From Clostridium sp. 1001271st1 H5 (lineage in GTDB: Bacteria > Bacillota > Clostridia > Lachnospirales > Lachnospiraceae), in NCBI RefSeq assembly GCF_005845215.1, contig NZ_SPHO01000003.1, positions 124,001-188,000 of the forward strand: DNA of 64,000 nt, in the 5' to 3' direction. Made by a program: the position numbers and the translations under genes. The notes beneath the pieces were generated by a model. That model searched no databases, was not told the origin of the DNA, and saw only the letters and a program-made list of their open reading frames with translations. The first letter of the stretch is position 1; every line of letters starts with the position of its first letter. This document shows positions 59,241 through 64,000 of this stretch, in pieces.

Positions 59241-60440
59241 ATGAATATAAACAGACGAAGAAGCTTCATGGCACTGTCGCTGGCAGCTGTGATGGCAGTG
59301 GGCGCTACGGGCGCTGCTCTGGCCGATGAACCCGGTGTTGTACCGGGAGATGCATACACCGGGGCCATGGCCCGGCTCCAGGACAGCCACATGGAGTACG
59401 ACGAATTGACAGACCTGATTAAGAATTACTACGCCCCCATAAAAAGCGCATACGCCATGATTGACACCATGGAGGAGGACCAGGGAAGCATTGCAGCTGC
59501 CATGCGGGTGGTGGCGGATGATTATATGTCCCAGGCAGACCAGCTGAAAGACGTCCTGGGCAGCGGAAATCCCGCGGTTATGCAGGTAGTGGGAGGCGCC
59601 AGGATGCTGCGCTCCAGCGCGGGCTCCATGGACCGCTCCATTGGGCGCAGCAAGTCCAGCCGGAGCGTGGACCGCCAGGTGAACATGATTGTGTCCGGCG
59701 CGGAGACTCTGATGAACCAGTATGAGTATTACCAGTCCCAGAGGACCGTGGTGGCCAAGGCGCTGGAGATAGCCCAGACAGCCCAGGCCATACAGCAGAC
59801 CATGCAGGCCCAGGGCCTTGCGGTGGATGCCGACGTGCTTTCGGCGGCAGCCCAGCTGTCCTCGGCCAAATCCCAGCTGGAGAGCATAGATGCGGGCATT
59901 GATCAGATATATAAGACCCTGTGCTACTATACCGGGTGGGATAAGGGGGCGGAGACTGTCATTGGCCCGGTTCCGGCAGCCGACCCATCGGTCATCCCAA
60001 CTCTGGACCTGGCATCTGACAAGGAAACCGCTGTGAACAATAATTACAGCTTAATCAGCATGCGGAGCGGGTCCGGGGCAGGTATGAGCGATTTCCAGGT
60101 CCGCACCACCAAGGAAATGACCCAGAAAGCCAACAAGATGCGTACCGTGGACTATTCAGAGGACCAGCTCCGTTCCGATATGCAGACATTGTACGACACC
60201 ATATTGGAGAAAAAGGCTGCCTATGATTCTGCCTCAACCGCTTACCAGAGCGCCCAGCTCACATGGAATGCGGCGCAGATTCAGAGGCAGAACGGCACGC
60301 TGAGCCAGATTCAGTTCATGCAGCAGGAGCTGGCCTATCTCCAGGCCCAGTCCGGGTTTAAATGTGCAGACCTGAATCTGCAGCAGGCGCTGCGCAATTA
60401 CCAGTGGGCTGTAACCGGAGTCAGTGTGAACGCAGGATAA
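59241..60440 (+). CDS. TolC-like secreted coiled-coil protein (second of pair)
   Basis: A 399-residue protein with a signal peptide (residues 1-26, cleavage after AALA). It repeats the layout of its upstream neighbour: QAQGLAVDADVLSAAAQLSS with a helix ending TLCYYTGWD, and IQRQNGTLSQIQFMQQELAY with a final helix ending NYQWAVTG, the partner ending AYDWNVKG. Sequence identity between the two is low, so the duplication is old or they form a hetero-oligomer. ATG 59241 has AAGGAGG eight bases upstream. A strong terminator follows. Confidence 0.73.
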   Translation: MNINRRRSFMALSLAAVMAVGATGAALADEPGVVPGDAYTGAMARLQDSHMEYDELTDLIKNYYAPIKSAYAMIDTMEEDQGSIAAAMRVVADDYMSQADQLKDVLGSGNPAVMQVVGGARMLRSSAGSMDRSIGRSKSSRSVDRQVNMIVSGAETLMNQYEYYQSQRTVVAKALEIAQTAQAIQQTMQAQGLAVDADVLSAAAQLSSAKSQLESIDAGIDQIYKTLCYYTGWDKGAETVIGPVPAADPSVIPTLDLASDKETAVNNNYSLISMRSGSGAGMSDFQVRTTKEMTQKANKMRTVDYSEDQLRSDMQTLYDTILEKKAAYDSASTAYQSAQLTWNAAQIQRQNGTLSQIQFMQQELAYLQAQSGFKCADLNLQQALRNYQWAVTGVSVNAG

Positions 60441-60456
60441 ATGTAAATTACAGAAG

Positions 60457-60519
60457 AACCCTATTTTTACCAGTTTTGTTACATTTGCAACAAAATAGTG
60501 GTGAAAATAGGGTTTTTCT
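60457..60519 (+). terminator. Terminator of the TetR/TolC-like operon
   Basis: AACCCTATTTT (60457-60467) pairs perfectly with AAAATAGGGTT (60504-60514), enclosing an inner 7-base stem TTTTGTT (60474-60480) / AACAAAA (60489-60495). A U-run (TTTTTCTC) follows the outer stem. Confidence 0.8.
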
Positions 60520-60573
60520 CTGTCTTTTAGTTTAAAATTAACAAAAACTATATAAAATTTATCCGTCTATCTC

Positions 60574-60602
60574 TTGAATTTACAGGAAAAAAATGTTATT
60601 CT
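60574..60602 (+). promoter_or_regulatory. Promoter ahead of the HPr-like gene
   Basis: TTGAAT (60574-60579), 17 bases and TATTCT (60597-60602). The leader of about 70 bases has an unused GGAGGGTGG at 60634 and then GAGGTGATT directly before ATG 60682. Confidence 0.5.
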
Positions 60603-60681
60603 TAATACATAGGGGCATGTATAATTATTCAGAGGAGGGTGGTAACCAGTAGTCGGTTTTGTTTTGAATTGAGGTGATTCT

Positions 60682-60936
60682 ATGTTAACGAAACAAGTTG
60701 ACAGCAGGGAGAGGGTCTTCCGGCCAATCCCCATTTCTTATTTGATTCAGACGGCAAATCAATTTGACTGCGATATTTTTGTCACCAGCGATAAGTATAC
60801 AGCAAATGTCAAGCAATACGACGAAGTAAAGAATCTTAGAATGACAGGCTTTCTGACTTTTTACTTTAAGGGAAGTGACGAGCTGGAGGCCGAGGACAGG
60901 ATTCAGAAGATTCTGTGGGAGGATATTGAAGGATAA
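60682..60936 (+). CDS. HPr-like protein without the phosphorylated histidine
   Basis: An 84-residue protein of HPr size and pattern: ISYLIQTANQFDCDIFVTSD aligns with the first helix and second strand of PTS HPr, and GSDELEAEDRIQKIL with the last helix. The HARP segment is replaced by RPIP, and the protein has no histidine at all, so it cannot accept phosphate as HPr does. The Ser46 region (NLKSIMG in HPr) is KQYDEVKNL and lacks the serine. A regulatory or structural role resembling Crh or an unrelated task is possible. It stands alone with its own promoter and terminator. Confidence 0.7.
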   Translation: MLTKQVDSRERVFRPIPISYLIQTANQFDCDIFVTSDKYTANVKQYDEVKNLRMTGFLTFYFKGSDELEAEDRIQKILWEDIEG

Positions 60937-60967
60937 GGAGAGTACATAATTATGTGTGTACAAAATT

Positions 60968-60997
60968 AAACGAGGGCAGGGAGACCGGCCCTCGTTT
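60968..60997. terminator. Bidirectional terminator between HPr-like and BCCT genes
   Basis: AAACGAGGGC (60968-60977) pairs perfectly with GCCCTCGTTT (60988-60997). T-rich tails lie on both strands, so it serves both convergent genes. Confidence 0.8.
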
Positions 60998-61021
60998 ATT
61001 ATTGTGATTCAATGTTCAATA

Positions 61022-62587
61022 TCATGACTCCATATCCCGTGTTCCGGAATTCGGTTCTTTGTCCAGGTAATGTCTGGCGTCTTTGAAGAAGCTCCATACA
61101 ATCAATACAATGATGAAACCAATGGGAAAGGCCGCTATGATGGATACGGTCTGCAGGTTGGCCATGGAATTTTCTGCAAAAATCAGGGCTATGGGCAGCA
61201 GCATCAGCAGTATGGCCCAGAACAGCTTTACCTGTTTGTGGGGTTCCTCCTCAGCGCCCAGGGATTTATAGGAATATGAGCTGGCCACCATGGTCAGGGC
61301 GTCAAAGGATGTTGCATAAAAGGCAATCATGGTAATGGCCAGAAGTACCAGCCCGGCCTTTGCCAGGGGCATTGTTTCAAATATGGAGATGATGGCCTGG
61401 TACAGGTCCCCGGTCTGTGCATAGACGCCCATCAGGTCCAGTTTCCCGTGCATCTGCAGCCCCAGCCCGTAATTCCCAAGGATAATGAAGGAGGTAAAGG
61501 TGCCTGAGAGGCCGAAGAAATAGCCTCCCAGCACAGTCTGGCGGATGGTCCTGCCCTTGCTGATGGTGCCGATGAAGAATGGGGTGGCCACGCACCATAC
61601 CATCCAGTAAGCCCAGTAAAAGATGGTCCAGTTCTGGGGAAAGGAGGAGGTGCGCATGGCATCGGTCCAGGTGGCCATGCCGATGAAGTTCTGCACCATG
61701 TTCCCCACTGCTGTGATGCCTGTCTCGATGATATAACGTGTCTCGCCTCCGCACAGAAGGAAATAGGCCAGCAGTCCGAAGAACAAATATACGCAGGAGG
61801 CGGCCAGCTTGGCAATGCCCTGCATGCCGAAGTATACGGCCATGGTATACACCACGCAGATGATAACCAGGATGCCGATGGTCAGAACGTTGTTTTCAGG
61901 TATGCCCAGCACACGGCTTAAGGCCATGGACAAAAGGGGCGTTGCCAGGGAAAAGGTGGTGGCTGTGCCGGCCAGAAGGGCAAATACAGCTGTCAGGTCA
62001 ATGAGCTTGCCCAGGATACCGTCCACCCGTCTGCCCAGGAGGGGACGGCATGCCTCGGAATACTTTTGCTTGCTCCGCCTGCGCACATGGAGCATGAAAC
62101 CAAAGGACACGGCCAGAATGATGTAAAAGCTCCAGGGAATAGGACCCCAGTGGAACAGCGGATAGGCGGACGCCCAGTCCTGCATGGCTCCCATGTCCGT
62201 AATGTGCGGCTCGCCGGCGTAGAGCATCCACTCGCACAGGGAGTAAAACAGTATGTCCGCTGCCAGTCCCGCCGTAAACATCATGGAACCCCACTGGAAG
62301 GAGGAGTACTGGGGCTTCTCCAGATTTCCCAGTTTTATGTTTCCATACCGGGAAAACGCCATGTACAGGGAACAGATTAAGGCGCCCAGTCCAAGGAGCA
62401 GATAATAGCTTCCAAACTGGTCTCCCAGGAAAAAACGCACGGACCCAAGTACCTGGGAGGAGGCATCCGGGAATAGCATGAACAGGGAACACAGGGCCAG
62501 TATGGTTACAAAGGGAATGATGGTGGTGACCCAGTCCAGCCTTTTCTTTAACGGGGTATCTGTGCTGATGTTTTCATTTTGTTTCAT
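61022..62587 (-). CDS. BCCT family transporter (betaine/carnitine/choline type)
   Basis: A 521-residue transporter with 12 helices. WGPIPWSFYIILAVSFGFMLH, the tryptophan-rich TIFYWAYWMVWCVATPFFIGTIS and TSFDALTMVASSYS are BCCT hallmarks and include aromatic residues of the quaternary-ammonium site. It imports or exchanges trimethylammonium compounds. ATG 62587 has AGGAGG eight bases upstream; the frame extends to 62668 within the promoter. No choline- or carnitine-degrading genes are adjacent, so an osmoprotectant role is as likely as catabolism. Confidence 0.9.
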   Translation of the reverse strand: MKQNENISTDTPLKKRLDWVTTIIPFVTILALCSLFMLFPDASSQVLGSVRFFLGDQFGSYYLLLGLGALICSLYMAFSRYGNIKLGNLEKPQYSSFQWGSMMFTAGLAADILFYSLCEWMLYAGEPHITDMGAMQDWASAYPLFHWGPIPWSFYIILAVSFGFMLHVRRRSKQKYSEACRPLLGRRVDGILGKLIDLTAVFALLAGTATTFSLATPLLSMALSRVLGIPENNVLTIGILVIICVVYTMAVYFGMQGIAKLAASCVYLFFGLLAYFLLCGGETRYIIETGITAVGNMVQNFIGMATWTDAMRTSSFPQNWTIFYWAYWMVWCVATPFFIGTISKGRTIRQTVLGGYFFGLSGTFTSFIILGNYGLGLQMHGKLDLMGVYAQTGDLYQAIISIFETMPLAKAGLVLLAITMIAFYATSFDALTMVASSYSYKSLGAEEEPHKQVKLFWAILLMLLPIALIFAENSMANLQTVSIIAAFPIGFIIVLIVWSFFKDARHYLDKEPNSGTRDMES

Positions 62588-62639
62588 GGCTGTATCCTCC
62601 TGGATGTTCAAAAAATAGTTAAAATAAAGTATATTGAAC

Positions 62640-62668
62640 ATATTATCATCAGTTACTGGAAAAATCAA
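62640..62668 (-). promoter_or_regulatory. Promoter of the BCCT transporter gene
   Basis: On the - strand TTGATT (62668-62663), 17 bases and TAATAT (62645-62640). The leader contains the inverted repeat GTTCAA/TTGAAC with arms at 62606-62611 and 62634-62639. Confidence 0.45.
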
Positions 62669-62774
62669 GAGGAACTTGTAAAAACATCAATAATTTTGTA
62701 AGAAAAAAGGACTGTTAAATTATTGTAATGTTAGCTATAATAGTAGCGTTGACAAAAAGGAGGATTATTATATC

Positions 62775-63323
62775 ATGCGGAATTTAAAGAAGTTATCATT
62801 GATATTATTAGCTTCAGCGGCCCTGCTTTGCGGTTGTACCCAGAGTAACATTGTTTCTCCCAGTAACGGTGTGGTTCAGGGGGACGGACAGCCGGACCTG
62901 GAGGTTGATAAAAATATTAACATCGACTGGCAGGAGGTAAGGGAAGACCTCAGGGACCAGTTCCTGGACCCTTACGGCGAGTTTGCTGATTATGTGCTGG
63001 ACCTGGACGCCAAGTATGACGCAGGCAGCAGCCGGGTGGTGGTCCTGCTTCCTGTGACCCACAAGACCACAGGGGACATTGCTGTGATTTATGCGCAGGA
63101 TGTGCTGAAGGCAGTGGGCACCTATGTTGCGGAGCAAAACTTCTATTATGAAGCGCCTGACCCGCAGGATATTGACGGCACCTACTACGGCAGCTATTTT
63201 GACGAGCACGATGTGCTGGTACAGGTGTTCCCTTATGACAAAGAAGGGGATGAAAGCGCATATCTTGTGAATGACGTGGTGAAGGCGGGGGAGCAGAGAG
63301 CCCTGACAGCTCAGCTTCAGTAA
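62775..63323 (+). CDS. Lipoprotein of unknown function
   Basis: A 182-residue lipoprotein with signal MRNLKKLSLILLASAALLCGC and the lipobox cysteine at residue 21. The mature part is acidic, with LDAKYDAGSSRVVVLLPVTHKTT and AVIYAQDVLKAVGTYVAEQNF suggesting one mixed alpha/beta domain. No family is recognised. A TATAAT at 62736-62741 is a possible -10 box and AAGGAGG precedes the start. Only 23 bases separate it from the secreted metallo-beta-lactamase-fold gene, so they are likely co-transcribed and work together outside the membrane. Confidence 0.75.
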   Translation: MRNLKKLSLILLASAALLCGCTQSNIVSPSNGVVQGDGQPDLEVDKNINIDWQEVREDLRDQFLDPYGEFADYVLDLDAKYDAGSSRVVVLLPVTHKTTGDIAVIYAQDVLKAVGTYVAEQNFYYEAPDPQDIDGTYYGSYFDEHDVLVQVFPYDKEGDESAYLVNDVVKAGEQRALTAQLQ

Positions 63324-63346
63324 AAAAGGATTAAGGAGATATTGGG

Positions 63347-64000
63347 ATGAGGATTGACAGATACTGGAAACAGGCGGCCGCCGGGCTGCTGGCCATCATG
63401 ACACTGACAATGACCGGAGGGAACCTGGACAGCTTAGCCATGACCAACTCCCAACCGTTAAAGGCCCAGGGGCAGATGCTGTCCTCACCGGACAAGATTA
63501 TCATCAGGGACGAAGGGGAGAATGCACAGTCATCCCAGGCAGCGGCAGCCAGCCAGCCGGTGATTCAGGCCAAGGCCCAGATTGCCGCATTTGGTGAGGT
63601 TACCACGCCCAAGACAGATTCCACCTCCCTGTTTGGGGCCGGCCGTCTCACCATGCTGGCCAACCATGACACGTCAGCCCAGCTTCTGTCGGTTATCATT
63701 GAAACCGGGGAAGGCGGACTCATTGTAGTGGACGGAGGCTGGACCAATAATGCGGATTATCTTCTGAACCAGATTAAGCAGAAGGGCGGTCATGTTCAGG
63801 CATGGCTCCTGACCCATCCGGATTCCGACCATGCGGGAGCGCTGGCAGACATCCTGTACAAGCATAACGGGGAGATTACCATTGACGGTATCTATTACTC
63901 CTTTGCTGAGGACAGCTGGTATGCTGAGAAGGACCCTGAGGTTGCCAAGATGGTGGCCTATATCAAGGGAGCCTTCGGCCTGGTTCCCCAGAATATCCTT
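63347..64000 (+). CDS. Secreted metallo-beta-lactamase-fold hydrolase, 3' part beyond window
   Basis: The first 218 residues of a protein that runs off the window. Residues 1-31 are a signal peptide, about 32-85 a Gln/Ala/Ser-rich linker. The hydrolase domain starts at about residue 95 (GRLTMLANHDTSAQLLSVII). IVVDGGWTNNADYLL and LLTHPDSDHAGALADILY follow; THPDSDH is the HxHxDH zinc motif with Pro-Asp in place of the first His pair's spacing, as in ComEC-like and related members. AAGGAG lies eight bases before ATG 63347. Substrate unknown; nucleic acid or phosphodiester is one option. Confidence 0.8.
   Translation, partial: MRIDRYWKQAAAGLLAIMTLTMTGGNLDSLAMTNSQPLKAQGQMLSSPDKIIIRDEGENAQSSQAAAASQPVIQAKAQIAAFGEVTTPKTDSTSLFGAGRLTMLANHDTSAQLLSVIIETGEGGLIVVDGGWTNNADYLLNQIKQKGGHVQAWLLTHPDSDHAGALADILYKHNGEITIDGIYYSFAEDSWYAEKDPEVAKMVAYIKGAFGLVPQNIL

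Overview
The window looks like a piece of chromosome from a Gram-positive gut clostridium of the Lachnospiraceae, most like the Enterocloster (Clostridium clostridioforme) group. This is inferred from the roughly 50% GC content, strong AGGAGG ribosome sites with some GTG and TTG starts, YesM/YesN and RhaS-type sugar-uptake genes, and ChW-like secreted proteins. No rRNA, tRNA, integrase, transposase or CRISPR array was seen. Both edges cut a gene: a secreted ChW-like protein at the left and a secreted metallo-beta-lactamase-fold protein at the right. No gene-free stretch exceeds 300 bases.

Region 1 (about 1-11,000 and 20,000-40,860, almost all + strand) is a surface-glycan locus. It encodes a GT8 and several GT2 glycosyltransferases, a sugar aminotransferase, a MOP-type flippase, DUF2304 and DUF2142 membrane proteins, RfbC, and an ABC polysaccharide exporter (Wzm and Wzt) whose Wzt has a C-terminal glycan-binding domain. 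Next to wzt is a 1.3-kilo-residue protein combining a methyltransferase, a kinase-like domain, a coiled coil, a GT2 and a GT4. Its first half matches the plan of the E. coli WbdD chain terminator. After it come a complete GDP-D-glycero-alpha-D-manno-heptose pathway (hddC, hddA, gmhB, gmhA), a GT2, three large GT-C-like membrane proteins, rfbFGH for a CDP-3,6-dideoxyhexose precursor, a LicD-family protein and a GtrB-like glycosyltransferase. The likely product is a lipid-linked polymer with heptose and deoxyhexose, capped, exported and then decorated.

Region 2 (about 11,060-19,980) interrupts the glycan locus between wzm and wzt with unrelated genes: a YgjP-like protease, a GNAT, a cupin, an NhaC-type antiporter, a split chromate transporter divergent from a LysR gene, and a redox group (Crp/Fnr regulator, membrane and soluble 4Fe-4S proteins, Nudix, thioredoxin, rhodanese lipoprotein). 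Two CRP-like operators with identical promoter geometry lie ahead of the ferredoxin and thioredoxin genes.

Region 3 (about 40,890-57,160) is a pentulose-use locus. The - strand carries btpA/sgcQ-like, an L-xylulokinase-like kinase and a DeoR repressor. The + strand carries an Rpe-like epimerase, UlaE-like, AraD/UlaF-like and AraB-like enzymes, a TIM-barrel epimerase, YesM/YesN two-component genes and an ABC importer of the RhaTPQS/Lsr type. A GAGTTTGCA motif at both control regions may be the DeoR operator.

Region 4 (about 57,180-64,000) holds a TetR gene with tandem operators, two TolC-like secreted proteins (unexpected in a single-membrane cell), an HPr-like protein without any histidine, a BCCT transporter, an unknown lipoprotein and the partial metallo-beta-lactamase-fold protein.
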